Assembly: GCA_902491215.1 (NCBI GenBank)
Contig: CABUGV010000035.1
Coordinates: 1 to 36,655 of the forward strand
DNA from: 43-108 sp001915545
Lineage (GTDB): Bacteria; Bacteroidota; Bacteroidia; Bacteroidales; Bacteroidaceae
DNA: 36,655 nucleotides
Reading direction: 5' to 3'
Below are positions 8,855 to 15,901 of the stretch, in pieces (position 1 is the stretch's first letter; every line of letters starts with the position of its first letter). The position numbers and the translations under genes are program-made. A model generated the notes under the pieces. The model did no database searches, was not told where the DNA came from, and was given only the letters and a program-made list of their open reading frames with translations.

Positions 8855-9493
8855 TCATTCAACCCGCTTGAACTCCATACATCCCACATCGGATGTCATG
8901 AAAGACATGATTCCGTTCTCTATCTTCAAGTCGGCAAAAACAGAGCCGTTCTCCTCTCTATCAGCATTAAACTTCTCATACTCATCCAACAGGCTGTTAT
9001 ATACTTCCTTACGGATTTCTTTCTTCAGTTCGCTTCTGTCTATCAGTTCATAGCCTTCCATGGCGGCATCTATCGATGCAGACCAATAGTCGAGAGCCAT
9101 ACCTGGAGAAACATCGTCGGAGAGCTTATAATTCACTTCATTGACATTCACATCCAAGGATGAAAGATTGTAGGTGATGCATAAATCGCCGAACAAGACT
9201 TCCCAACTGCCGGTGATTGTACTGGTGACAGTATAGTTCACCACGATGCCCTCCTCTTCTTCCTTTGCCACGTTTGTAAGATATTCAACAAAGGTGCCAC
9301 CATCCTTACCCGAATTCTTATCGTTCGTGAAACTGTATATTTGAGTCTGCTCGTAAGGCATTCCCTCTTCATTCTTCATGTTCAAAGTAGTCTGCCACGT
9401 TCCTTCGGCCTTCTCAGCCAATTCGGCATCGCCACACGATGTCAGAGCTGTCAGCGACAAGACTCCGACAAACAACAAACCTGTTTTCTTCAT
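8855..9493 (-). CDS. Lipoprotein, lipocalin-like beta-rich
   Basis: The 212-residue protein opens with a lipoprotein signal peptide: basic start, hydrophobic core and the lipobox LTSC with Cys20, followed by GDAELAEK. The mature part begins AEGTWQTTLNM and continues with strand patterns (QIYSFTND, GTFVEYL, NYTVTSTITGSW) that resemble lipocalin-like domains of Bacteroidota lipoproteins. The C-terminal third contains a helical, acidic and basic region (about 150-185), then two strands. It is the gene directly after the LHH nuclease (40 nt gap), where a cognate immunity or delivery protein would often lie, but a periplasm-facing lipoprotein is only one possible reading. Confidence 0.72.
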   Translation of the reverse strand: MKKTGLLFVGVLSLTALTSCGDAELAEKAEGTWQTTLNMKNEEGMPYEQTQIYSFTNDKNSGKDGGTFVEYLTNVAKEEEEGIVVNYTVTSTITGSWEVLFGDLCITYNLSSLDVNVNEVNYKLSDDVSPGMALDYWSASIDAAMEGYELIDRSELKKEIRKEVYNSLLDEYEKFNADREENGSVFADLKIENGIMSFMTSDVGCMEFKRVE

Positions 9494-9533
9494 GATATAA
9501 TAATTATGCTGAGGTTAAACATTCTCATTTCTT

Positions 9534-9998
9534 CTATTTGAATCCGGCCTTGCTGCGTGCCATCCAGTGCGAGGCCTTCTCGCGTTCGAAAACACCTCGA
9601 TCAATGTCAGAATAATCATCCAGCGTGTGAAGGACAGCATAGTTGCCCTTATCATGGTGCTGTCCCCACGTAAGTTCCGCAAGAGGCGAATCGGCCAACT
9701 GTCCGATGTGGTGCAGTTCATAAGGGTCGCCATTACGGTCGTGAGGCGGATAGCCCTCGCCCATCAGGTCACTGTTGCTCCATCCGCGCCAGTTCTCGCC
9801 GTTGATTCTTATGAGCCATTCCGGCATCAGATAATCAGGATTTATGTCCGGCTGAACAAGCGCATGCCTGCCGTTGACCACCACGTCCTTCAATCCGGCA
9901 TCCATATAGATGCGCGCTTCGGCCTCGCTGCGTATCGCATTGACAATCTCGTCCGACCAACCGGTCAGACGCTTCACCTTCAATTTGAAATCTTCCAT
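9534..9998 (-). CDS. LHH-type nuclease of the HNH/Endo VII superfamily
   Basis: The 154-residue protein has an N-terminal region (1-60) containing LTGWSDEIVNAI and AGLKDVVVNGRHALVQ. The nuclease part follows: GEGYPPHDRNG at 80-90, the signature ELHHIGQLADSPLAEL at 94-109, then a HH pair at 114-115 and H124. The LHH signature and following SPLAEL are those of the LHH/Endo VII toxin nucleases that often form C-terminal domains of polymorphic toxins. Here the domain stands alone, with no signal peptide, RHS repeats or secretion tag. The gene is fourth in the operon, 66 nt after the DUF4112 gene. DNA or RNA cleavage is expected from the family. I see all the typical His residues, so it is likely active. 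Confidence 0.82.
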   Translation of the reverse strand: MEDFKLKVKRLTGWSDEIVNAIRSEAEARIYMDAGLKDVVVNGRHALVQPDINPDYLMPEWLIRINGENWRGWSNSDLMGEGYPPHDRNGDPYELHHIGQLADSPLAELTWGQHHDKGNYAVLHTLDDYSDIDRGVFEREKASHWMARSKAGFK

Positions 9999-10064
9999 AC
10001 TCCTTCATTCCATTTCTAAACAACAATAATTTATCTATAGCCACACTACACACTTGTGCACGAC

Positions 10065-10676
10065 TCAGAAATTGAAATACGCCACAATCGAATCCCACAA
10101 ACCGCCGAGCCAATCCATCAACTTCATCACCAGAAGTACCATGAAATAAATCAGCACGCAGAGAACCAGAATCATGAATCCCATCCACGCTGCCTTGCGG
10201 TTCACTTCAGAGATCACTTCCTTGTCGTCCTCAACAAATCCGGTTATCAGACGGGCATTCTTCAGATATGCTCTGTTGAACACATCAATGATATCTCCGA
10301 TATAAAAAGGTATAAGACCAATGAGGACATCAATCAGCACATTGTATATGACGGCCAAAGTCAGAGGTACACTTTTAATCTTGAATAGGCTGACATGAAT
10401 GAAAGGCAACACAAGCACCGAAGAAAGTATGTCGCCTATTCCCGGAACGAAAAATCCGATTATAGGGTCGAGCAGATACTTGTCCATAAACTTGGCAATG
10501 CCCTGCACCATTCTGTACGACGAAGACATCTCTATCTCCATACGGCGCATCTCCTTTTCAGCCTTGCGCTGTTCTTCCTTTCTGATGGACCTCTCGATGT
10601 CCATCTGTTCTTCCTGCGACGTCAGTCCCAGATCCTCTTGTGCCTGACGGCGACGTCCGCTCTGAAAATCTTCCAT
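10065..10676 (-). CDS. DUF4112-like membrane protein
   Basis: The 203-residue protein begins with a charged, helical stretch rich in Arg, Glu and Lys (about 1-50). A membrane domain follows: LLDPIIGFFVPGIGDILSSV (about 67-86), a second helix around VPLTLAVIYNVLIDVLIGLI, the pattern PFYIGDIIDVFNRAYLKNARL, and a final helix about 165-190 (GFMILVLCVLIYFMVLLVM). The repeated 'PGIGD / P.YIGDI.D' pattern is characteristic of DUF4112 proteins, whose function is unknown. Its start codon lies 1 nt after the stop of the 712-residue coiled-coil gene, so the two proteins are probably translationally coupled and may form a complex at the inner membrane. Confidence 0.72.
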   Translation of the reverse strand: MEDFQSGRRRQAQEDLGLTSQEEQMDIERSIRKEEQRKAEKEMRRMEIEMSSSYRMVQGIAKFMDKYLLDPIIGFFVPGIGDILSSVLVLPFIHVSLFKIKSVPLTLAVIYNVLIDVLIGLIPFYIGDIIDVFNRAYLKNARLITGFVEDDKEVISEVNRKAAWMGFMILVLCVLIYFMVLLVMKLMDWLGGLWDSIVAYFNF

Positions 10677-10677
10677 T

Positions 10678-12816
10678 TTACAATTCTATTGTTTTGTTTC
10701 CGTTGAAAAAGTCATTCCAATCCTTATCAGTGAAATTCTCCTGCCTGTCGGACAAAGCCGCAAGCGCATCTCTGAGCTGCGAAGCATCAGTGCTGGTGTT
10801 GAGCTTCTTAAGAACCTCGCGCAGCACGGCGCTCTTCTCGTCAATCTTCGACATCTCGCGTCTGAACTCGCTCTGCAGCTTCTTCAGTTCCATATCGTAC
10901 TTACTGCCGATGATACGGCTCTCGGCTTTTTTCTTCTCCAGTTCGGCCAACGCCTCGAAAAGTCCTACTGTTTTCTGCATCACAGCGTTCTGCGCGTCAA
11001 CATAACGATTGGCATATTCATCAATATTTCTGCGTGAAGCATTGCCGTCGGCCTGCCCTTCTGCACCTACAGCAGGCTGGAGATGCTCCATCACGAGTCC
11101 TTCCCTCACTACCTGAGCCAGCAGATGGATGTTTTCAGAAATCTCCTGCGGGAGCTGTTCGTTTCGGTAATCCGGAATGCTGACCGTGTGGAGCAGTTTC
11201 TCGTCCAAACGAGTCGAAGCTATTTCTCGGGCAGTGCGGAGCAATTTGATCAATGTGTCGAGATGACCAACAATCTTCAATTTTGACTGTGCATCCACAC
11301 TTATGGCTTTCTTCATCTTCTGTCCCGACTCCTTCAGACGAACCTTTATCTCGTCCATCCGGTGCATGCCCTCATCACAAGCCTTTCGATGGACACTGAG
11401 GTCCTTCTTGTCGAGGTCAATGTCGACCTGCAATCCCTCATACTGCGAAATGACAGGCTGGCAAAGCTTATACCACTCGGCAATCTCGCGGTTATATTTC
11501 TTCGACGAAGCCCCGAAAGTAAATATGTTCATCAGGAAGAACGGCTTAGACGGCTTGCTACGCTTGGCATCCTCGTACTGGCGTCTCATGCTCTTGATGA
11601 GCGCCTCGCACTCGGCAATATGCGAAGTGTAGTAAGATATGTTTGCCTGACTGTCGGCAACGGCGCGTTCAGTTTCGCTATATTCGGCAAGCAGACTTTC
11701 GCGCTCCTCTTTCAAGCCCTCCAGTCCCGGAGTGCTGTATACAGCCTCAATCATTTCGTTGATGTCGCTCTCGATGACCGAACGGCTGTAACGATAGAAT
11801 GCCTCGGCACGCGGAATGTGGAAATCGTTCATACCTTTGTATATCAGCAGCAGACGTCCCATGTCGCCCTTGATGAGCGTGGCGTCGTGACGGACATTGT
11901 TCTTCAGAGTCAGAAGCTGGCCCTTCAGTTCGGAGGCACGCTCGTGTGCATCAAGATAGTGCATAATCATGCCCATACCGGCAAGCACAAGTCCGGCCTG
12001 CTTGCTTCCAGCCGCACGATAAGAATAGGCCGCATTCTTCACTGTACTGGAGAAGTTTTCGGATATGACACTTATGAGTTCGCCGCAACGGCCCATCACC
12101 TGCTCATACTCCAGCTGAACATTCTGAAGCATGCCCTGCACGTCGAGCCACTGAATAGTGTCGAAGTCGAACAGTTCGGGAGACACTGCCTTGACGGAGT
12201 CGCCGAAAATGTCAACCAGAGCAAGCGAATACTTACGGTAGATGTCGTTCACATAAGTCCTGACAGCCACGAAGTCGGCAATAGTGCTCTTCACCTGCGT
12301 CTTTGCTTCTTCGTAGGCACTGACCATCTCCGAATAGTTCTGAAAGACAGCAGATGCCGTCGCTCTGATGTCCGACACGGCCTTAGTTCCTGTGATATGG
12401 CCGACGATGCCTCCAGCTCCGCTGACCGACACTTCCTGCATAGACTTGCTTACAGCTGTATTGAGAAGTGCCAGCGCATGGTCGCTGCCGCTGATGTCGG
12501 CATCGAGAATGGAAGACACCTCTTCGGCATTGCCCTCGCCTACCGACGAATAGATGCTGTACTCGTCGACAAGCGATTTCTTCTTCTCATTGTTTACAAA
12601 CGCCTTGCGTATGTTCTCATATCTGCCGTAATACGCGTAGGCCTTCCATACCCATTCGCCCACAGCAGCTGAATCCTTGTCGAAACCAAGGTCCTTCAAT
12701 TCGTAGGCCAAATCGGCGCGGGTACACAATGCAGAGCCGGACACAATCCTGTCCGACAGGTCTTTTATTTTCTTATAAATCTGTTTCTCATCCATAAACA
12801 ACATTCTTTTAGACAT
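10678..12816 (-). CDS. Large coiled-coil protein of unknown function
   Basis: The 712-residue protein is almost wholly alpha-helical. Residues about 1-110 form a small helical domain (KIKDLSDRIV, VGEWVWKAYAYYGRY). A Gly-rich stretch (SGAGGIVGHITGTK) lies near 132-146. A weakly hydrophobic segment (QAGLVLAGMGMIMHYL) lies near 274-289. Long coiled-coil segments cover about 365-425 and 470-520, and a final coiled coil about 610-685. No signal peptide, Walker motif or known catalytic motif is visible. Three in-frame ATGs compete as start (12816, 12804, 12795). I keep the first because none has a clear ribosome site. It is the second gene of the seven-gene operon and is coupled to DUF4112. Helical proteins with a mildly hydrophobic hairpin can be pore-forming or scaffolding, but I cannot decide. 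Confidence 0.7.
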   Translation of the reverse strand: MSKRMLFMDEKQIYKKIKDLSDRIVSGSALCTRADLAYELKDLGFDKDSAAVGEWVWKAYAYYGRYENIRKAFVNNEKKKSLVDEYSIYSSVGEGNAEEVSSILDADISGSDHALALLNTAVSKSMQEVSVSGAGGIVGHITGTKAVSDIRATASAVFQNYSEMVSAYEEAKTQVKSTIADFVAVRTYVNDIYRKYSLALVDIFGDSVKAVSPELFDFDTIQWLDVQGMLQNVQLEYEQVMGRCGELISVISENFSSTVKNAAYSYRAAGSKQAGLVLAGMGMIMHYLDAHERASELKGQLLTLKNNVRHDATLIKGDMGRLLLIYKGMNDFHIPRAEAFYRYSRSVIESDINEMIEAVYSTPGLEGLKEERESLLAEYSETERAVADSQANISYYTSHIAECEALIKSMRRQYEDAKRSKPSKPFFLMNIFTFGASSKKYNREIAEWYKLCQPVISQYEGLQVDIDLDKKDLSVHRKACDEGMHRMDEIKVRLKESGQKMKKAISVDAQSKLKIVGHLDTLIKLLRTAREIASTRLDEKLLHTVSIPDYRNEQLPQEISENIHLLAQVVREGLVMEHLQPAVGAEGQADGNASRRNIDEYANRYVDAQNAVMQKTVGLFEALAELEKKKAESRIIGSKYDMELKKLQSEFRREMSKIDEKSAVLREVLKKLNTSTDASQLRDALAALSDRQENFTDKDWNDFFNGNKTIEL

Positions 12817-12861
12817 AACGAAGAAAAACTTTTCTCACGCTCCAGCACTCCGCAAACCGCG

Positions 12862-13083
12862 TCAATCCAGTTTACGGAAGTCGAAATCGTTGACGGAACA
12901 ATTGGCCTTGCGGTAATCGAAATTGTAGATGCGCATGTAGGCTTCCTGCACTTCCTTCGCTCCGTTGTAGAAAGGTGTTGAGGTATGAATCTGCGTTGTT
13001 ACGGTTACGACCATCTCAGGTGTGAGAACTGTTCCGTTGGCACGTTTGGTGCGCTTCGGGATGATTTGAAAAACTTTAGTCAT
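12862..13083 (-). CDS. Small basic protein, possibly DUF6140-like
   Basis: The 73-residue protein runs from MTKVFQIIPKRTKRANG to FDFRKLD. A basic N-terminal strand, a central VVTVTTQIHTSTPFYNGAKE segment and AYMRIYNFDYRKAN make a pattern I recall from short Bacteroidota proteins annotated DUF6140; that match is from memory and unchecked. The gene is the first of the operon, 45 nt before the 712-residue gene. It is preceded by an approximately 330-nt untranslated leader that contains hairpins. No catalytic residues are evident. A structural or regulatory role within the operon is plausible. Confidence 0.62.
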   Translation of the reverse strand: MTKVFQIIPKRTKRANGTVLTPEMVVTVTTQIHTSTPFYNGAKEVQEAYMRIYNFDYRKANCSVNDFDFRKLD

Positions 13084-13173
13084 AATATCAAGATTTAAAA
13101 CGGTATATCAAGAATTTGAAGTACATCTGTGAAACGATGCATAAGATAGGAGATAACCGGCCGTGGGGAAAAC

Positions 13174-13203
13174 AAGAAAAGGACATGTCCTGTGCCTTTT
13201 CTT
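13174..13203 (-). terminator. Terminator-like hairpin in the operon leader
   Basis: Arms AAGAAAAGG (13174-13182) and CCTTTTCTT (13195-13203) are perfectly complementary, with the palindromic ACATGT sequence at the base of the loop. On the minus strand it is followed by GTTTTCCCC, and on the plus strand by ATTTTTC. It lies upstream of the first operon gene, so on the minus strand it would sit inside the leader like an attenuator. Confidence 0.5.
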
Positions 13204-13351
13204 ATTTTTCTGGTTAGGTTCTGGAAAAACCCGGAGTCAAAATAATGAAAAAGCAGTCCATGTCCTTCGAAGAAGGATACAGAACGTGCTTGCCAGACTA
13301 TTTTAGACTCCTTTGTTGAATTTTCCAGATTTAACCAGGTCAAATAATCAG
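13201..13351. repeat. Imperfect inverted repeat of about 150 bp
   Basis: Outer arm CTGGTTAGGTTCTGGAAAA (13210-13228) pairs with TTTTCCAGATTTAACCAG (13321-13338) with one bulge. Further in, GGAGTCAAAATA pairs with TATTTTAGACTCC (about 13232-13245 and 13300-13315), and near the centre CCTTC/GAAGG forms a small stem. The pairing also extends outwards (TTATTT/AAATAA). No protein is supported across it: the one open frame on the minus strand has an unlikely composition. It may be a MITE-like element or a structured leader RNA. Confidence 0.55.
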
Positions 13352-13418
13352 CATGCAAATTATGCAATATGTCTCAATTATGTATTTCTGTTTCTTTCTA
13401 AACTTTTTTGTATTGTCG

Positions 13419-13447
13419 CAAATATACAAAAGTTTTTCAAAAACAAA
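13419..13447 (-). promoter_or_regulatory. Possible promoter of the seven-gene operon
   Basis: TATATTTG on the minus strand (13426-13419) matches the -7 element. A TTTG at 13447-13444 is the nearest -33 candidate, but its spacing is 17 nt instead of 19-21. If used, transcription starts near 13412 and the leader is about 330 nt long and includes both hairpins described above. Confidence 0.35.
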
Positions 13448-13451
13448 ACAT

Positions 13452-13782
13452 AATTGCCGACATGTCATGGACTGCATCTCAAAAAATGACTTGTCGCCAA
13501 CACCCGTGCCATCATTCGCACCGCATCGCATCCGTCAACCGTGCACATCATGTACACAACGACACAAAACGTCCGCACAATGCTTTGACAACAGCTGTAT
13601 CCTTATTCGCCACCGTCATCTCTCTGCATGTATATTTCTTGTTCATATTTTCACTTCTTAAAGTTTACACATGCAAATATCTGCCGTACGTGTGCCCAAT
13701 GCGTTCACACGTGAAAGAAAAATACATAAAAATCTCCATTTCCCTTTTTTGCAACCTCGACGGAGAGTGTTAACACCAGCTT
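13452..13782. other. Gene-free stretch, nothing identified
   Basis: The sequence between the possible promoter at 13419-13447 and the repeats at 13783 has open frames on the plus strand, but they are rich in Cys, His and Ser, overlap each other in two frames and match no protein I know. I see no RNA gene. Confidence 0.5.
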
Positions 13783-13870
13783 CAGTACTGCTTAAGAAGT
13801 ACTCGAATACTTCCAAAGAAATATTGTAGTACTTGTTATGCAGTATCGCAGTACTTTTTAAGAAGTACTG
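13783..13870. repeat. Two near-palindromic AGTACT repeats, 66 bp apart
   Basis: Copy 1 (13783-13803) and copy 2 (13849-13869) both read CAGTACT-nn-TTAAGAAGTACT after allowing two changes. Copy 2 with the following G is a 22-bp palindrome broken only at two symmetric positions. Between them lie partial copies (GAATACTTC, GTAGTACTT, GCAGTA). The 66-bp spacing is about six helical turns. They lie about 300-380 bp upstream of the AbiE-like operon and may be binding sites of a dimeric regulator. Confidence 0.6.
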
Positions 13871-13900
13871 AGCACCATTCGGAGAGAATAAGAAAGGATT

Positions 13901-13941
13901 ATTAAAACAGGCGGTTGCTGTGAATATGACTCTGTTTTAAT
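13901..13941. repeat. 10-bp perfect inverted repeat
   Basis: ATTAAAACAG (13901-13910) and CTGTTTTAAT (13932-13941) are perfect inverted copies separated by 21 nt. The short TTTAC that follows leads into the TTTAC-rich repeats. It may be an operator or a weak terminator. Confidence 0.5.
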
Positions 13942-13993
13942 TTACCTTACACACAAAAGTAATTACTGATTCACTTTACACGTTTTGAACAAG

Positions 13994-14080
13994 TTTACTG
14001 AAAGACTTTACAGTACATAAGCTTTTTTACTAAAAATCTTTACAGAAAAAGAACTGATTCTTTACTGAAAGGTTTTACTC
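13994..14080 (+). repeat. Three TTTACTgAAA direct repeats
   Basis: Imperfect 20-bp copies begin at 13994 (TTTACTGAAAGACTTTACAG), 14026 (TTTACTAAAAATCTTTACAG) and 14061 (TTTACTGAAAGGTTTTACTC). Spacings are 32 and 35 bp, about three helical turns. Each copy itself contains TTTAC twice, 12-13 nt apart, and single TTTAC-like units also occur at about 13941-13980. The array lies directly upstream of the AbiE-like operon promoter. Confidence 0.65.
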
Positions 14081-14123
14081 TGTAAAATACAAGGAAACAT
14101 CATGTTATATAAAATATTATAGC

Positions 14124-14155
14124 TATTTTTGCTACGTTTTAATACACTATTAAAA
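14124..14155 (+). promoter_or_regulatory. Promoter and operator-like palindrome of the AbiE-like operon
   Basis: TATTTTTG (14124-14131) fits the -7 consensus TAnnTTTG, without a clear -33. Just downstream, TTTTAAT (14137-14143) and ATTAAAA (14149-14155) form an inverted repeat over the expected start of transcription, 11 nt before the first ATG. AbiEi antitoxins are known to repress their own operons through inverted repeats, so this is a sensible operator candidate. Confidence 0.45.
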
Positions 14156-14165
14156 TAGAGCACAA

Positions 14166-15134
14166 ATGGCATTGGAAGAGATAAACATATTACATAGAAA
14201 AATACGGTTAGACACTTGTAACAAAGAACGGCTTAAAGGTATATCTGTCGGTGAAAAATTGTCATACACATTTTATGAAGGGAAATATCAGGACACTACC
14301 ATGATGTTCTTGGAACCGAGGAAAGGCAATCCAACACCGAAAGAATGCGAAATAACGTCCGGCAGGATTATGGCATTATTAGGTGTTCCGGTCGTATTCA
14401 TACTAAAACCTGGACCTACATACGAAAGACAAAGACTAACAGACAAAGGAGTGTATTTTGTCATGTCTGACAAATATGCTCACTTACCGATGCTCATTGC
14501 CTTAGAAAAGACCAGCGACAGGAAAACAGCTTCTATGCTAACTCCGGTTGCACAATATATTCTCCTTTACCATCTTCAGGAGAAGAGTCTTGAAGGACTT
14601 TCTGCCAAAGAGATAGCAAAGCAGATTCCATACTCATATGAAAGCACAACACTGGGAATAACCTGCATGGAAGATTTGGGATTATGTGAAAAGGTTCTTG
14701 CCGGTCAAAGGACAAAGCAGATTCATTTCACAAAAAAAGGTCTTGAACTATGGAGGAATGCAGAAGCGTTCTTCATATCCCCTTTGGAACAACGAATCTA
14801 TTGCGATGCCCTTCATTCAAAAAAGGAGTTTCCTGTTTGTGGAGTAAATGCCCTGGCGCATTATACATGGCTTAATCCAGATCCGGAAAAAATGTTTATG
14901 TTGACAAACAAGGAATACCGTACGTTAAAGAATTCTGGAATTCTTGAAAACCCCAATGCCTATGATGGCAGTATTATCATAGAAGTCTGGAAATATCCTG
15001 CTATCGTATCGGCTAGTGAAAATGTACAATGGGTCGACCGCTTGTCTCTGGCCATAACATTGGCAAAGGAAAATGACCCGCGCATTGAAAAAGAAGTAGA
15101 ACGAATGATCAATGATATAGAATGGAAGGATTAG
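14166..15134 (+). CDS. AbiEi-like winged-helix antitoxin/regulator
   Basis: The 322-residue protein has an N-terminal domain (about 20-115) containing RQRLTDKGVYFVMSDKYAHLP. A MarR-like winged helix follows at about 125-195 (LTPVAQYILLYHL, GLSAKEIAKQIPYS, TTLGITCMEDLGL, KQIHFTKKGLELW). The C-terminal region (about 205-300) includes CGVNALAHYTWLNPD. This is the form of Bacteroidota AbiEi-type proteins, which bind DNA, repress their own operon and counteract an AbiEii nucleotidyltransferase toxin. The NTase gene overlaps its end by 13 nt, supporting a cognate pair. Operator-like repeats fill the 400 bp upstream. The antitoxin role is inferred from family and gene order. Confidence 0.75.
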   Translation: MALEEINILHRKIRLDTCNKERLKGISVGEKLSYTFYEGKYQDTTMMFLEPRKGNPTPKECEITSGRIMALLGVPVVFILKPGPTYERQRLTDKGVYFVMSDKYAHLPMLIALEKTSDRKTASMLTPVAQYILLYHLQEKSLEGLSAKEIAKQIPYSYESTTLGITCMEDLGLCEKVLAGQRTKQIHFTKKGLELWRNAEAFFISPLEQRIYCDALHSKKEFPVCGVNALAHYTWLNPDPEKMFMLTNKEYRTLKNSGILENPNAYDGSIIIEVWKYPAIVSASENVQWVDRLSLAITLAKENDPRIEKEVERMINDIEWKD

Positions 15135-15901
15135 AAAAATTCCGAGAAGCATTTGCCGAGTTCTCAGACAACTACGTGGTAATAGGAGGAACAGCATGCG
15201 ACATAGCAATGACTGGAACAACTGTAAGGCCACGTGCCACACATGACATAGATATGATTGTCATAGCTGAAAAGATAACCGATGCTTTCGGTAAACGGTT
15301 CTGGGAATTTATACGTGAAGCTGGGTATAGGCCCGAAAAACGCAAACATAAAGAAGGAGAATCTCCCAAATATGAGCTATATCGTTTTCTGGACGGAAAA
15401 GACGGTTATCCAGAAATGATAGAACTGCTATCTCGCCATCCGGATGTATTAGGGGAACCCAAGGGAGTTGTCGTTGAACCATTGCCTATTGGTGAAGATG
15501 TCTCCAGTCTTAGCGCCATTATAATGGATGATGATTTTTATCATTTTGCCATAGAACACAGCAAGCTGACAGACGGAATACGTCATGCAGATCCAGCGGC
15601 CCTAATAGCACTTAAAGCTAAAGCATACATTAATCTCCTTGCAGATAAAGAGAACGGGAAACATGTAAACAGCAAGGATATTCGCAAACACCGCTCGGAC
15701 GTTCTGAAAAACATCATAATCATGGAAGATTCTCAAATTGAAGCACCGGAATCAATCGTAAGACGTATAAATGACTTTGTTGGTTCAATACATAGAGACT
15801 GGGATGATCTGTCGGATTCATTGGCTGCATCATTGGGACAAGACAAAGAATTTGTGTTGGAATTACTGAATCAACTTACAGAACTTTTTGCAATCAAATA
15901 A
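15122..15901 (+). CDS. AbiEii-like nucleotidyltransferase (type IV toxin-like)
   Basis: The 259-residue protein carries the nucleotidyltransferase signature: GG at residues 22-23 (VVIGGTACDIAM) followed by RATHDIDMIVI with Asp42 and Asp44, the metal-binding pair. The conserved segment DPAALIALKAKAYINL (about 158-173) is a typical AbiEii feature, and HVNSKDIRKHRSDV follows. AbiEii toxins transfer nucleotides to RNA targets and arrest growth. The start codon lies 13 nt inside the upstream antitoxin-like gene. The stop overlaps the next gene's ATG (TAATG at 15899-15903), so all three genes are probably translationally coupled. The family is well supported; toxicity is inferred. Confidence 0.82.
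   Translation: MEGLEKFREAFAEFSDNYVVIGGTACDIAMTGTTVRPRATHDIDMIVIAEKITDAFGKRFWEFIREAGYRPEKRKHKEGESPKYELYRFLDGKDGYPEMIELLSRHPDVLGEPKGVVVEPLPIGEDVSSLSAIIMDDDFYHFAIEHSKLTDGIRHADPAALIALKAKAYINLLADKENGKHVNSKDIRKHRSDVLKNIIIMEDSQIEAPESIVRRINDFVGSIHRDWDDLSDSLAASLGQDKEFVLELLNQLTELFAIK

Noticed and set aside
11362..12672. Long plus-strand open frame (436 codons)
   Set aside because: It lies wholly opposite the 712-aa coiled-coil gene, whose frame has better composition, coupling to DUF4112 and a place in an operon.
13095..13367. 90-codon minus-strand frame just before the operon
   Set aside because: It runs across the inverted repeat and hairpin, has an unlikely Phe/Leu-rich composition and no start signal. 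I treat the stretch as leader.
13353..13773. Two overlapping plus-strand frames of about 100-120 codons
   Set aside because: They are rich in Cys, His and Ser, overlap each other in different frames and match nothing known.
13783..13870. AGTACT repeats as a CRISPR array
   Set aside because: Only two copies, palindromic, with a spacer of irregular content and no cas genes.
13994..14080. TTTAC repeats as a plasmid-type origin (iterons)
   Set aside because: No Rep protein, DnaA box cluster or partition gene is near, and the repeats sit at a toxin-antitoxin promoter, where operators are expected.
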